A stretch of DNA of 33,987 nucleotides from positions 1 to 33,987 of the forward strand of contig JAFOHD010000023.1 of the NCBI GenBank assembly GCA_017421945.1, given 5' to 3'. This DNA comes from Alistipes sp. (lineage in GTDB: Bacteria; Bacteroidota; Bacteroidia; Bacteroidales; Rikenellaceae). The notes below the pieces were generated by a model, which ran no database searches, was not told the DNA's origin, and saw nothing but the letters and a program-made list of their open reading frames with translations. Below, piece after piece: positions 1 to 7,858 of this stretch. How positions within the stretch are numbered: position 1 is the stretch's first letter; every line of letters begins with the position of its first letter. The translations under genes were made by a program, and so were the position numbers.

Positions 1-1
1 A

Positions 2-1615
2 TATAATGTAGAGGCACGCGACCTTCTGAAGGAGGGCGTTGATGCTTTGGCCAATGCAGTGAAGGTTACACTCGGACCTAAGGGTCGTAACGTGATTATC
101 GATAAGAAGTTTGGCGCACCACAGATTACAAAGGACGGTGTTACCGTAGCCAAGGAGATTGAGCTCGAGGACCATTTTGCCAACATGGGCGCACAGATGG
201 TTAAGGAGGTTGCTTCAAAGACCAACGACGACGCCGGTGATGGTACAACCACAGCTACCGTTTTGGCACAGGCTCTTATTGGCGTAGGTTTGAAGAACGT
301 CACAGCAGGTGCTAACCCAATGGATTTGAAGCGCGGTATGGACAAGGCTGTCGGAATCGTAGTTGAGGAGCTCCGCAAGCTCTCACAGGAGGTTGGTAGC
401 GACATCTCGAAGATTGAGCAGGTGGCTACAATCTCGGCCAACAACGACAACAACATCGGTAAGCTCATTGCCGAGGCTATGGCAAAGGTGAACAACGAGG
501 GTGTTATCACCGTTGAGGAGGCAAAGGGTACCGAGACTCACGTAGATGTTGTTGAGGGTATGCAGTTTGACCGTGGTTACATCTCGGCTTACTTTATGAC
601 CGACACCGAGAAGATGGAGGCAGAACTTGAGAAGCCACTCATCCTTATCACCGACAAGAAGATCTCAGCAATGAAGGATATTATTGGTGTATTGGAGCCT
701 GTGGCTCAGAATGGCCGCTCACTCCTTATCATTGCCGAGGATGTTGATGGCGAGGCTTTGTCAACTCTCGTATTAAACAAGTTGCGTGGCGCGCTTAAGA
801 TTGCAGCCTGCAAGGCTCCAGGCTTTGGTGACCGCCGCAAGGATATGCTGGAGGATATAGCAATCCTCACAGGTGGTACTGTTATCTCAGCCGACAAGGG
901 CATGAAGCTTGAGGATGCGACTATCGATATGCTGGGTTGCGCCGAGAAGGTTGTAATGAACAAGGAGACTACCACCATCGTTGATGGCGAGGGCACAAAG
1001 GAGTCCATAGCTTCACGTATTGCAATGATTCGTGGCGGTATTGAGTCAGCAAAGTCAGACTACGACCGTGAGAAATTGCAGGAGCGTTTGGCTAAGCTCT
1101 CAGGCGGTGTGGCTGTTCTCTACGTAGGTGCTGCTACCGAGGTTGAGATGAAGGAGAAGAAGGACCGTGTTGATGATGCGCTTGCGGCTACACGTGCTGC
1201 CGTTGAGGAGGGTATCGTTCCTGGTGGTGGCGTGGCATACATCCGTGCCGTATCGGCTCTTGAAAACCTCAAGGGAGAGAACGAGGACCAGACAACAGGT
1301 ATCCAGATTGTAAAGCGTGCTATCGAGGAGCCTTTGCGTCAGATTGTAGCTAACGCAGGTGGCGAGGGTTCAGTTGTTGTGAACAAGGTTAAGGAGAGCG
1401 AGGGCTCAATGGGTTACAATGCTCGTGACGACAAGTATGAGGATATGCTTGCTGCGGGTATCATCGACCCAACCAAGGTTTCACGCGTGGCTTTGGAGAA
1501 CGCTGCTTCAATCGCATCGATGTTCCTTACAACAGAGTGTGTACTGGCAGAGAAGAAGTCTGACGCTCCAGCAATGCCTGCAATGCCACAGGGTGGTATG
1601 GGCGGCATGATGTAG
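2..1615 (+). CDS. groEL: 60 kDa chaperonin GroEL, 5' end outside the window
   Basis: Large subunit of the ATP-driven GroEL/GroES folding chamber in the cytoplasm. The frame is already open at base 2 and reads [20 protein letters not shown], which matches the GroEL N-terminus a few residues after its usual start, so only a short 5' part is missing; the TTG at 47 is an internal Leu codon, not a start. Visible family marks are the ATP-site stretch [10 protein letters not shown], the catalytic [13 protein letters not shown] block, the apical domain, the [10 protein letters not shown] segment and the Gly/Met-rich tail ending GGMGGMM. groES would be expected just upstream, outside the window. A strong hairpin terminator follows the TAG stop. 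Identification is essentially certain. Confidence 0.98.
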   Translation, partial: YNVEARDLLKEGVDALANAVKVTLGPKGRNVIIDKKFGAPQITKDGVTVAKEIELEDHFANMGAQMVKEVASKTNDDAGDGTTTATVLAQALIGVGLKNVTAGANPMDLKRGMDKAVGIVVEELRKLSQEVGSDISKIEQVATISANNDNNIGKLIAEAMAKVNNEGVITVEEAKGTETHVDVVEGMQFDRGYISAYFMTDTEKMEAELEKPLILITDKKISAMKDIIGVLEPVAQNGRSLLIIAEDVDGEALSTLVLNKLRGALKIAACKAPGFGDRRKDMLEDIAILTGGTVISADKGMKLEDATIDMLGCAEKVVMNKETTTIVDGEGTKESIASRIAMIRGGIESAKSDYDREKLQERLAKLSGGVAVLYVGAATEVEMKEKKDRVDDALAATRAAVEEGIVPGGGVAYIRAVSALENLKGENEDQTTGIQIVKRAIEEPLRQIVANAGGEGSVVVNKVKESEGSMGYNARDDKYEDMLAAGIIDPTKVSRVALENAASIASMFLTTECVLAEKKSDAPAMPAMPQGGMGGMM

Positions 1616-1637
1616 TAATCAGACTACCTGATAATCC

Positions 1638-1672
1638 AAGTGCGTCACCCGAAAAGGTGACGCACTTTTTGT
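1638..1672 (+). terminator. Intrinsic terminator of groEL
   Basis: A perfect 12-bp stem (1638-1649 with 1656-1667) encloses a 6-nt loop and runs directly into a T-tract. It lies 22 nt after the groEL stop, so it ends the chaperonin transcript before the convergent gcvT gene. Confidence 0.9.
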
Positions 1673-1684
1673 TTGCATTGACAC

Positions 1685-1724
1685 AAAAAATTTGGGTTGC
1701 AGGCTTTGGTGCCCGCAACCCAAA
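1685..1724 (-). terminator. Intrinsic terminator of gcvT
   Basis: Read on the minus strand, a 10-bp perfect stem (1715-1724 with 1691-1700), extended by an inner GGC/GCC pairing, is followed by a run of six T. It starts about 18 nt after the gcvT stop. With the groEL terminator it forms a back-to-back pair insulating the two convergent genes. Confidence 0.85.
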
Positions 1725-1742
1725 TATTTACACCGCTACTGC

Positions 1743-2837
1743 TTATACAAAAGGATACTTTACGACCTCTGCCTTGAGCAATCTATCGCGGATAACAACG
1801 GCGACAGTTGTACCTACTGTCGCATACTCGGTCTTAACGTAACCCAGCGCGATACCAACCTTCAACATAGGCGACATTGTACCCGATGTAACGTGACCTA
1901 TCTCCTCGCCCTCGAGGTTAGCGAGTTTGTAACCGTGACGTGGGATACCTCGGTCAATCATCTTCAGACCTACCAGCTTACGCTCTACGCCCTCGGCCTT
2001 CTGCTTTGCCAGATACTCGCGGTCGATGAAGTCCTTGCCCTCAACAAACTTTGTCACCCAGCCCAGACCTGCCTCCAATGGAGATGTGGTGTCGTCAATG
2101 TCGTTGCCATAGAGAGCAAAGCCCTTCTCCAGACGCAATGTATCGCGTGCACCCAGACCTATGTTCTTAAGACCGAACTCCTCGCCAGCCTTCCACATAG
2201 CCTCCCAAATGGTATCGGCGTCAGAGTTATACATGTAAATCTCGCAACCTCCCGAGCCTGTGTAACCCGTAGCCGAGAGGATAACGTCACAACCAGCCAA
2301 CTTGCACTGCTTGAATGTGTAATAGACCATATCCTCAACGGGCTCGTCGCACATCTTCTGCACAAGTTTCATGGCCAGAGGACCCTGAATTGCGAGCTGT
2401 GCAATGTTGTCAGAAGAATTCTCCAGCTCCACGCCTGGCTTCATGCCGAACTTCTCACCCTCGGCGCAGATATGTGCCCAATCCTTGTCGGTGTTGGCTG
2501 CATTCACACAAAGCATATACTTTGTGTCGCTGAACTTGTAGATGAGGATATCATCCACGATACCGCCCTTGCCGTTAGGCATTGTGGCATACTGCACCTT
2601 GCCGTCAAAGAGCTTCGATACATCGTTTGATGCAATGTGCTGCAACAAATCGAGTGCCTTCTCACCCTTAATCCATATTTCACCCATGTGACTCACGTCA
2701 AACACACCGCACTTCTCTCTAACGGTCATGTGCTCATCGTTGATGCCCGAAAACTCAATAGGCATGTTATACCCCGCAAACTCTGCCATCTTGGCACCTG
2801 CGGCAATGTGATACTTTGTAAACGCTGTGGTTTTCAT
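1743..2837 (-). CDS. gcvT: Aminomethyltransferase, glycine cleavage system T protein
   Basis: Transfers the methylene group from the aminomethylated H protein to tetrahydrofolate, releasing ammonia, as part of glycine cleavage in the cytoplasm. The 364-residue product has normal family length. It shows the T-protein N-terminus (FAGYNMPIEFSG, then VFDVSHMGEI), the central SATGYTGSGGCEIY segment and the late GLGARDTLRLEKGFALYGND block that helps form the folate pocket. The other gcv genes are not in the window, which is common for this phylum. The ATG is preceded by an A-rich stretch rather than a clear Shine-Dalgarno site. It is the last gene of a minus-strand run after the thioredoxin gene and has its own terminator. 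Confidence 0.96.
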   Translation of the reverse strand: MKTTAFTKYHIAAGAKMAEFAGYNMPIEFSGINDEHMTVREKCGVFDVSHMGEIWIKGEKALDLLQHIASNDVSKLFDGKVQYATMPNGKGGIVDDILIYKFSDTKYMLCVNAANTDKDWAHICAEGEKFGMKPGVELENSSDNIAQLAIQGPLAMKLVQKMCDEPVEDMVYYTFKQCKLAGCDVILSATGYTGSGGCEIYMYNSDADTIWEAMWKAGEEFGLKNIGLGARDTLRLEKGFALYGNDIDDTTSPLEAGLGWVTKFVEGKDFIDREYLAKQKAEGVERKLVGLKMIDRGIPRHGYKLANLEGEEIGHVTSGTMSPMLKVGIALGYVKTEYATVGTTVAVVIRDRLLKAEVVKYPFV

Positions 2838-2878
2838 CTTTTATAGTTTTAAGTTTTGATTTTATGCTTTCTTATTAC

Positions 2879-3298
2879 TTATCGGTTACCACCCCGCTTG
2901 CGTGTGGCCTCAATCTGCTTGAGCTGCTGCTCGGAGAAGGCCTTGCGCAGGAATCGTAACAACCCATCCATAGTAGTATAGCCCATCTCTCGGGCAATGA
3001 GTTTACCCTTGCCGTCATACATAACCAATTCAGGAACTCCTCCCGAGCGGGCATGCTTGCGATAAAGAGCCTCCGCATCTTTGGTAAACTCCATATCTAC
3101 GGGATGATACTCCATACGCTCTATCAGCGCAACAACTTCGGGATGCTCCAAAGCCTCCTGATACATACGCTGGCATGGTGCGCACCACTGAGCCGAGAAG
3201 ATATAGAGCTGAGGTTTAGACTCGGTATCCTGCTGCTGTGCCATAGCCGCAACCCAGGATATGAGCGCGAGGGCCATAAGCAATAGTTTCCTTATCAT
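2879..3298 (-). CDS. Exported thioredoxin-fold protein
   Basis: Predicted periplasmic thiol-disulfide protein of 139 residues. The ATG at 3298 gives a clean signal peptide (MIRKLLLMALALISWVAAMA, then QQQD); an in-frame TTG at 3313 would only add five residues. The mature part opens with a beta strand and the active-site sequence FSAQWCAPCQRM (Cys39, Cys42), followed by GGVPEL, the expected cis-proline turn. It starts 17 nt after the GNAT-type gene and lies 41 nt before gcvT, so the three may be co-transcribed, though no shared role is obvious. Redox partner and substrate cannot be told from sequence. Confidence 0.85.
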   Translation of the reverse strand: MIRKLLLMALALISWVAAMAQQQDTESKPQLYIFSAQWCAPCQRMYQEALEHPEVVALIERMEYHPVDMEFTKDAEALYRKHARSGGVPELVMYDGKGKLIAREMGYTTMDGLLRFLRKAFSEQQLKQIEATRKRGGNR

Positions 3299-3315
3299 TG
3301 AAATCGCAATCAATA

Positions 3316-3789
3316 TTACTTATCGCTGCGCTTGATACCCAATCGCGGACAACGGGTGAAAGGTTTCTCGCGGTCAAACAGATAACGATATGTCGTATGC
3401 ATCTTGTGACGTGTAGCACCCACATACTGCTGAATCATGCGGTTCATGACGGGGTTAAAGTCACCAATCCACGCAAACTCTACGGTCTTGTACTTGACAT
3501 TGGGTACGCAGAAATAGTTCTCGTATATATACTGAATCATACCCGACTCAACACCCTTGCCCTGAAATTCGGGGGTCACGGCGAAAATCATTCCGAAGAT
3601 ACGGTCGCAACTCTTCTTAACCTTGAGTTCCCACATTAGTCGCAACTTGTTCCAGAAGTTCAACTTACCGTTGAACTTACCGATGATGCGGTTAATATCT
3701 GGTACCATGATGAAGAATCCCACAGGCTCGTTGTTGAAGTAGGTGAAGAAGATGATGTTGGGATCTACAATAGGACGCAAAGTCCTCAT
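3316..3789 (-). CDS. GNAT-type protein, C-terminal part (split gene)
   Basis: C-terminal half of an N-acetyltransferase-fold protein. From the ATG at 3789 it encodes 157 residues beginning MRTLRPIVDPNIIFFTYF. It contains a GNAT-like core, NEPVGFFIMVPDINRI, then MIFAVTPEFQGKGVESGMIQ, resembling the acetyl-CoA binding strand-loop of the fold. The open frame continues upstream to 3843, but those 18 codons (GSEAYGEGGGAED) look like an out-of-frame reading of the neighbour. The start ATG overlaps the neighbour's TGA as ATGA, with AGGAGG about 10 nt before it, so coupled translation is possible. Proteins I recall as relatives carry both halves in one chain of about 380 residues. Substrate unknown. 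Confidence 0.7.
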   Translation of the reverse strand: MRTLRPIVDPNIIFFTYFNNEPVGFFIMVPDINRIIGKFNGKLNFWNKLRLMWELKVKKSCDRIFGMIFAVTPEFQGKGVESGMIQYIYENYFCVPNVKYKTVEFAWIGDFNPVMNRMIQQYVGATRHKMHTTYRYLFDREKPFTRCPRLGIKRSDK

Positions 3790-4526
3790 ATCTTCTGCGC
3801 CTCCTCCTTCTCCATAGGCTTCACTCCCGTAAACAAGCTCCACGCCTTGTTGTAGATGATGCGGAAATCTTCGGCCACCTGCTCAAGATTATCAACATTG
3901 ATTGACGAGAAACTATATCCAGGTGTATTCATCAAACGCTTTGCACGCTCGGCTATCGAAGCGTTGATATCATCGTCATACACGCGCCACAGATAGGTGT
4001 TCTGATTGAAGTAGTTCTGGAAACCGTATGTTTCAAACAACTCTTTGTAATATGGAAAGTTATAGGGATTAGCATACAATGGCTGGAACTCATATCCCTC
4101 AACCAGCAAACCCCACCATGAATCACGCGCACCGAAATTCACAGGGCCATCCATAGCCTCCATGCCTCGGCTCAGAAGCCACATGCGGGCTGCATCGAAG
4201 AGCTGGTTTGCCAACTCCTGATCGTTTATTGCCTCAAAAAATCCGCAACCGCCCGTGGGCTGCTCGTATGCAAAAGCGTGCTCGTTGTCATAGAACGCCG
4301 CAATACGACCTACAACCTCACCCTCCTGATTGTAGGCAACCCAGCGGATTGCCTCACCATCGGCATAAAGTTTATTCTTGGAAGGATCGAACACCGCCTT
4401 AATATCCTTATCCAAAGGACATACCCAATTACGATTGCCCTTGTAAAGACGTTTGGGAAGTTCAATAAACTCCTTCTCAAGCAACTTATCAGTTACCTCT
4501 TTCAATGTGTACTTCATAATACTCAT
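3786..4526 (-). CDS. GNAT-type protein, N-terminal part (split gene)
   Basis: The 246-residue product starts MSIMKYTLKEV; the second Met at 4517 is an equally good start. It resembles the N-terminal half of a Bacteroidales GNAT-superfamily protein of unknown substrate, with IRWVAYNQEGEVVGRIAAF (a core strand pair), PTGGCGFFEAINDQE and a conserved MEAMDGPVNFGARDSWWGLL segment. It ends EEAQKI-stop, just where the next part of the fold is expected, and the following frame continues the homology. The break is therefore a one-base frame change or a true gene split. A TAGCTTTG box lies about 35 nt upstream of the start. First gene of the minus-strand run toward gcvT. Confidence 0.75.
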   Translation of the reverse strand: MSIMKYTLKEVTDKLLEKEFIELPKRLYKGNRNWVCPLDKDIKAVFDPSKNKLYADGEAIRWVAYNQEGEVVGRIAAFYDNEHAFAYEQPTGGCGFFEAINDQELANQLFDAARMWLLSRGMEAMDGPVNFGARDSWWGLLVEGYEFQPLYANPYNFPYYKELFETYGFQNYFNQNTYLWRVYDDDINASIAERAKRLMNTPGYSFSSINVDNLEQVAEDFRIIYNKAWSLFTGVKPMEKEEAQKI

Positions 4527-4560
4527 CTATAATCGTTGTTTATTTTTCTTATTTAACTTT

Positions 4561-4568
4561 CAAAGCTA
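4561..4568 (-). promoter_or_regulatory. Candidate -7 box of the GNAT-thioredoxin-gcvT group
   Basis: The minus strand reads TAGCTTTG, matching the Bacteroidota TAnnTTTG element, 35 nt before the first start codon. A TTG lies 16 nt further upstream, slightly closer than the usual 17-23 spacing, so the match is partial. Confidence 0.45.
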
Positions 4569-4658
4569 CAAAAAAAAGTCGAAACAAGCATCATCTGCAC
4601 TGCGTTTTTTATTGAAATATTACATTTAGGAAAAACAACATTTTATTTTTGACATTTA

Positions 4659-4671
4659 TTGATTATATTTG
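4659..4671 (+). promoter_or_regulatory. Candidate promoter core of the small membrane protein gene
   Basis: TTGATTATATTTG contains a perfect TATATTTG -7 element (4664-4671). The same 13 bases recur before the TlpA-like gene at 7278-7290. No TTG stands at the proper -33 distance here. Transcription would begin near 4677, leaving a leader of roughly 18 nt. Confidence 0.55.
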
Positions 4672-4694
4672 CAAGAACCAAATATTCTTATCAT

Positions 4695-4949
4695 ATGAAA
4701 GAGATGTGGGAAAGGGTTCGAATATTTTTACAAGGGTTGTCATTCCGTACAGGAGTGCTGACTTTGTTGGCTTGCATCACGTTTTACTTAATTTCGTTTG
4801 GTGTGTTTTTGCTGCCTCTTTCCACAGTTGTAAAGAGTGTCTTGTGGGCAACATTCTTCGGCATGGCGAAGGCAGCCCAATATTCAGGACTGCTCATTCT
4901 TGGCAAGGAGGGTGTTTTGCGGCTAAAACAAGTATTCAAAAAAACGTAG
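4695..4949 (+). CDS. Small two-helix membrane protein
   Basis: An 84-residue product starting MKEMWERVRIF. The frame is open from 4659, but the -7 box at 4664-4671 places those codons inside the promoter, so the ATG at 4695 is chosen. Two hydrophobic stretches are visible, about residues 18-40 (TGVLTLLACITFYLISFGVFLLP cut by PLS) and 46-66 (VLWATFFGMAKAAQYSGLLI), then a basic tail LRLKQVFKKT. The order of helix, PLS turn, Lys, helix and GKEG with a basic end resembles the short 'transporter suffix' type domain, from memory. Inner-membrane location is likely and function unknown. The competing frame 4649-4993 lacks a convincing start. Confidence 0.7.
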   Translation: MKEMWERVRIFLQGLSFRTGVLTLLACITFYLISFGVFLLPLSTVVKSVLWATFFGMAKAAQYSGLLILGKEGVLRLKQVFKKT

Positions 4950-4978
4950 TGAGTAGAAGTGTCTGCCAGACTATTTTG

Positions 4979-4986
4979 TATATTTG
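4979..4986 (+). promoter_or_regulatory. Candidate -7 box of the ThuA gene
   Basis: Perfect TATATTTG in the 75-nt gap before the ThuA start, 38 nt from the ATG. No TTG is seen at -33 distance, so the gene may use this site alone or be read through from the membrane protein gene. Confidence 0.5.
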
Positions 4987-5024
4987 TATATAATTTTTCG
5001 CATATTTATTAAAACATCAACGTT

Positions 5025-5951
5025 ATGCAGAAGTTTTCCAAATTCCTTCTTGTTGCCATCTTTCTTTGTGCGCAACTGATTTCGTTTCCTGCATCTGCTC
5101 ACAACAAAAGAATCAAGGCTTTAATTATCTCGGGGCAGAACAATCACAACTGGCGAGTAAGCCATCGTGCGTTAAAACTAATACTTGACCAATCGGACTT
5201 GTTTGAGGTTGACATCCTGCTGACACCCGGCAGGGGCGGCGACATGCAGCAGTTCAACCCCGACTTTGAGCAATATGACGTTGTGCTACTGGATTACAAT
5301 GGCGACCGCTGGTCGGCATCAACCGAGCAGGCTTTTGTGGAATATGCTCGCAAGGGAGGAGGCATTGTTGTATATCACGCGGCCAATAACGCCTTTGCTC
5401 AGTGGGAGGAGTTTAACAAGATTATAGCCTTAGGCGGATGGGAAGGTCGTAACGAGAAATCTGGCCCCTACTACTACCTCGTTAATGGCGTTGGAGTGCT
5501 TGACACAAGCGAGGGTACCGGAGGCTCACACGGTGCGCAACGCGAGTTCCCCATGAACTGCCGCAAAAAGAAGCACCCCATAACCAAAGGTTTGCCCGAT
5601 GGATGGATACATGCCCGTGATGAGCTGTATGACCGCATGCGCGGACCTGCCAACATCAAGCACCTGCTTTACTCGGGTTATGCAGACGCCTCAAAGGGAG
5701 GCTCTGGCCGCGAGGAGCCTCTTGTGTTTACGGTAGATTATGGCAAAGCTCGCATATTCCACATCATGCTTGGCCACTGCGGCGAATCACTCGACAACAA
5801 CCCCGCAATGCAATGCGCCGGATTCCAGACCTTGATACTACGTGGTGCAGAGTGGGCGGCTACGGGCAAGGTGAAGCAGCCTGTGCCTACGGATTTCCCC
5901 ACATCTGAATCTGCATCCCTGCGTCGCAGTTACAAGGCTCCGCAGAATTAG
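5025..5951 (+). CDS. Exported ThuA-domain protein
   Basis: A 308-residue protein with a signal peptide (FLLVAIFLCAQLISFPASA, then HNKRIK). The rest is a ThuA-like glutamine-amidotransferase-fold domain: IKALIISGQNNHNWRVSH at the start, VDILLTPG, YDVVLLDYNGD, GGGIVVYHAANNAF, and near the end RIFHIMLGHCGESLDNNPAMQCAGFQTLILRGAEWAA in pieces. The domain is named after a trehalose-utilisation protein, but family members are found widely in sugar-related loci, often near Gfo/Idh oxidoreductases, and their reaction is mostly unsettled. Likely periplasmic. Its stop overlaps the stop of the convergent small lipoprotein ORF by three bases, so no terminator fits between them. Confidence 0.88.
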   Translation: MQKFSKFLLVAIFLCAQLISFPASAHNKRIKALIISGQNNHNWRVSHRALKLILDQSDLFEVDILLTPGRGGDMQQFNPDFEQYDVVLLDYNGDRWSASTEQAFVEYARKGGGIVVYHAANNAFAQWEEFNKIIALGGWEGRNEKSGPYYYLVNGVGVLDTSEGTGGSHGAQREFPMNCRKKKHPITKGLPDGWIHARDELYDRMRGPANIKHLLYSGYADASKGGSGREEPLVFTVDYGKARIFHIMLGHCGESLDNNPAMQCAGFQTLILRGAEWAATGKVKQPVPTDFPTSESASLRRSYKAPQN

Positions 5952-6292
5952 GGTTTGATTATCACAAAACGTAATCCCGCCGAAAAGAATACTATATCGG
6001 TGAGTTTTAATCGGTGATTTGCAACCTTTGAAATGAAATTCAAGTCGCAAATACTGAACTCGTAGTATAGTGACACATTGTGCAAAGTTCCTTGTGACAA
6101 TGCTTTATAGTTGATTCTTTGCCCCAGGTGTGCGAGCACACCTGGGGCAAAATCATAGTATCCGCCACCATATTTGCAAGGTTCCTTAATCCAGAACTCA
6201 TCTCCCGAAACTCTGGTATCGTAAGGATAATACTCCACACACGCAAATAATAATAATAGCGCAGCAAAAAAAGCATATCGATCTAAAACCAA
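5948..6292 (-). CDS. Small putative lipoprotein, possibly a gene remnant
   Basis: An open frame of 114 codons starting at TTG 6292, overlapping the end of the kinase gene by 10 nt; no ATG lies before the signal sequence. It encodes a hydrophobic leader and lipobox (ALLLLFAC), then VEYYPYDTRVSG. That short motif recalls the mature N-terminus of Bacteroidales metallophosphoesterase lipoproteins, but the catalytic domain is absent. The remainder alternates aromatic and polar residues and ends DIVFFSAGLRFVIIKP, like the last strands of an outer-membrane barrel. A 16-bp perfect palindrome sits in the middle. It may be a real small lipoprotein or an in-frame deletion product. Translation is unproven. 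Confidence 0.45.
   Translation of the reverse strand: MVLDRYAFFAALLLLFACVEYYPYDTRVSGDEFWIKEPCKYGGGYYDFAPGVLAHLGQRINYKALSQGTLHNVSLYYEFSICDLNFISKVANHRLKLTDIVFFSAGLRFVIIKP
6118..6151. repeat. Perfect 16-bp inverted repeat with 2-nt centre
   Basis: Arms 6118-6133 and 6136-6151 are exact reverse complements, GC-rich in the inner 13 bp (GCCCCAGGTGTGC) and ending in TTT/AAA. The centre is only GA. It lies inside the small lipoprotein ORF. Neither strand has a T-tract after it, so it is not a normal intrinsic terminator. Confidence 0.9.
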
Positions 6293-7041
6293 TCATGCGT
6301 TAACTTATCTTTTAATTTATGTTTTATTCTGTTGCGCTTTTTATACAAGAGTCGTGAGGCGATACCTTTGAGCGGGAAGTCGCTCACGTCTATACCCGTA
6401 GCCTGGGCATAATGCTCAAGCATGTAAACCAACGGCAGGGAAGAGCAGTTAAGGTGACGCAAATCCTGCAAACGCTGCCACTCTGTGAGTCGGGAGTGAA
6501 ATGTCATGCGGTTGTTGTCGATGAGTTCAAACTCATACCTTCCATTCACTCTTTTACACCTGATGTTACGGATGTTCAAATCGTTATGCACGATGCCTTT
6601 TGAGTGAACTAAAATAATAAAATCAGCCAGGCTGTCAAGCAACTCCTTGTCCACCTTCGCAACACTTTCGCCAAGCATGACCAGAGACTCGAAGTCGGAG
6701 TACACCGACACAAAGAAGCTTTGGTCAAGCATACCATATCTATATACATCAACCGAGGCAACTGGTTCGGGCGTGTTGATTCCGAACTCGCGCAGCCTTA
6801 GGGCATTATAGTAAGCACGCATTGACTTGCTCTGGCGCAACTTTCCATACAGCAAACGGTTTGCATACGAGATTTGTCCATAGCACTTTATTACCAATTG
6901 CGCATCTCCTACACTTAGCATTTTGACGACATTTCGTCCTTGGTGCAACGTCGTCGCATCGGGCAAAGAGCCGAAATCATCAGGTAAAGTGAGAATAAAA
7001 TCATGTAACGATAAATATTTTGGATTTATAATGGCTTTCAT
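6283..7041 (-). CDS. Lipopolysaccharide kinase family protein (WaaP/Kdo kinase type)
   Basis: A 252-residue cytoplasmic or membrane-associated small-molecule kinase of the protein-kinase-like fold, related to InaA, WaaP and KdkA, which phosphorylate sugars of the LPS core. Visible residues are the ATP-contact lysine in LVIKCY (Lys52), the catalytic loop VHNDLNIRNI (Asp154) and the metal-binding ELIDNNRM (Asp175). A basic C-terminus (KKRNRIKHKLKDKL) could contact acidic lipid. No LPS biosynthesis gene is nearby, so the target, probably lipid A or Kdo, is inferred from the family only. The only downstream neighbour is the overlapping small lipoprotein ORF. Confidence 0.85.
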   Translation of the reverse strand: MKAIINPKYLSLHDFILTLPDDFGSLPDATTLHQGRNVVKMLSVGDAQLVIKCYGQISYANRLLYGKLRQSKSMRAYYNALRLREFGINTPEPVASVDVYRYGMLDQSFFVSVYSDFESLVMLGESVAKVDKELLDSLADFIILVHSKGIVHNDLNIRNIRCKRVNGRYEFELIDNNRMTFHSRLTEWQRLQDLRHLNCSSLPLVYMLEHYAQATGIDVSDFPLKGIASRLLYKKRNRIKHKLKDKLTHDWF

Positions 7042-7259
7042 CTAAACATCTATATATAAGCAGTTTAACATCTACAACACACTTTCCACAGTGTAAAATT
7101 AGCCAATATATCTATCCCGTAATAATCTCTCTAAACCTTTACGCCACCCAATTTTACCTAACGAACAATAATAATTTATTTAACCCCATTTATGCTACAA
7201 GAAGACCAAAACCGGATGTAAGCACCACTTTTTGCATGGTGGGTAGCATGCCGCTTATG

Positions 7260-7290
7260 TTGTATATTTCTTAAGGATTGATTATATTTG
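7260..7290 (+). promoter_or_regulatory. Promoter of the TlpA-like lipoprotein gene
   Basis: TTG at 7260-7262, 20 nt of spacer and a perfect TATATTTG at 7283-7290 match the Bacteroidota promoter pattern. The ATG starts only 5 nt after the -7 element, so the transcript would be leaderless or nearly so. Confidence 0.7.
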
Positions 7291-7295
7291 TAGAT

Positions 7296-7820
7296 ATGAA
7301 ACGCTTTGCAAACATACTGCTTATCGGCATCTTGCTACTGCTGGCATCTTGTATAAATGACGGACTGGTGACCTCGGACAAGACCACGTTGGTGAAGGTT
7401 GGAGAGAAAGCTCCCGACTTCACCACACAGCTTTACCCCTCAGGCAGTGTAAGATTATCTTCACTGCAAGGCAAAGTTGTATTATTGACTTTATGGGATC
7501 CGGAATGTTCGATGTGTCGTTACGAGATGGCAGTCGTACAAGAAAAGATTTTAGACCGCATACAGAGTTATGACTTTTACTACCTGCCCATAGCGCGCGG
7601 TCAAGACTATGAACCCATAAAGGGTTTCTTCCTCGATAATGGATACACGTTCTCGACGGGGCTAGACCCCAAACGTGAAATATACAAGCTCTACGCCACG
7701 ATGTATGTTCCCCGTAGTTTTATAATCGACAAGCAGGGAGTTATTCGACACATATATGTGGAGTATGAGTTGGACAAGCTTGACACCATTGTGTCCACAG
7801 TTGAGCAGATGCTCAAATAA
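7296..7820 (+). CDS. TlpA/peroxiredoxin-like thiol-disulfide lipoprotein
   Basis: A 174-residue lipoprotein: leader MKRFANILLIGILLLLAS followed by the lipid-attachment Cys19. The frame is open from 7278, but those codons overlap the promoter, so the ATG at 7296 is chosen. The mature part begins with the AhpC/TlpA opening VGEKAPDFTTQLYPSG, then GKVVLLTLWDPECSMCRYEM with the active pair Cys71/Cys74 in an unusual CSMC setting, and later YVPRSFIIDKQGVIRHIY with the expected cis-proline region. It probably acts as a membrane-tethered disulfide reductase or resistance factor in the periplasm. It stands alone, with its own promoter and a shared hairpin behind it. Confidence 0.85.
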   Translation: MKRFANILLIGILLLLASCINDGLVTSDKTTLVKVGEKAPDFTTQLYPSGSVRLSSLQGKVVLLTLWDPECSMCRYEMAVVQEKILDRIQSYDFYYLPIARGQDYEPIKGFFLDNGYTFSTGLDPKREIYKLYATMYVPRSFIIDKQGVIRHIYVEYELDKLDTIVSTVEQMLK

Positions 7821-7858
7821 CTCGCAAAAAAGAGGATGACTCCAAAGTATGAAAAGAA

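Noticed and set aside
1692-2630. A 312-codon plus-strand frame opposite gcvT
   Set aside because: It is the antisense of a fully conserved gcvT, is rich in Leu, Cys and His as antisense frames are, crosses the gcvT terminator and has no domain.
3780-3800. Programmed -1 frameshift in the GNAT gene
   Set aside because: No slippery heptamer or downstream structure is visible; coupling at ATGA or a simple indel explains the data better.
4649-4993. Alternative frame over the small membrane protein
   Set aside because: It starts within the promoter, gives a cysteine-rich chain without clear helices, and the other frame gives a coherent two-helix protein.
7200-7262. Short hairpins (CACCA/TGGTG and TAAGC/GCTTA) before the TlpA-like gene
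   Set aside because: They lie upstream of the promoter and so outside that transcript; arms are only five bases and no small RNA promoter or terminator is evident.
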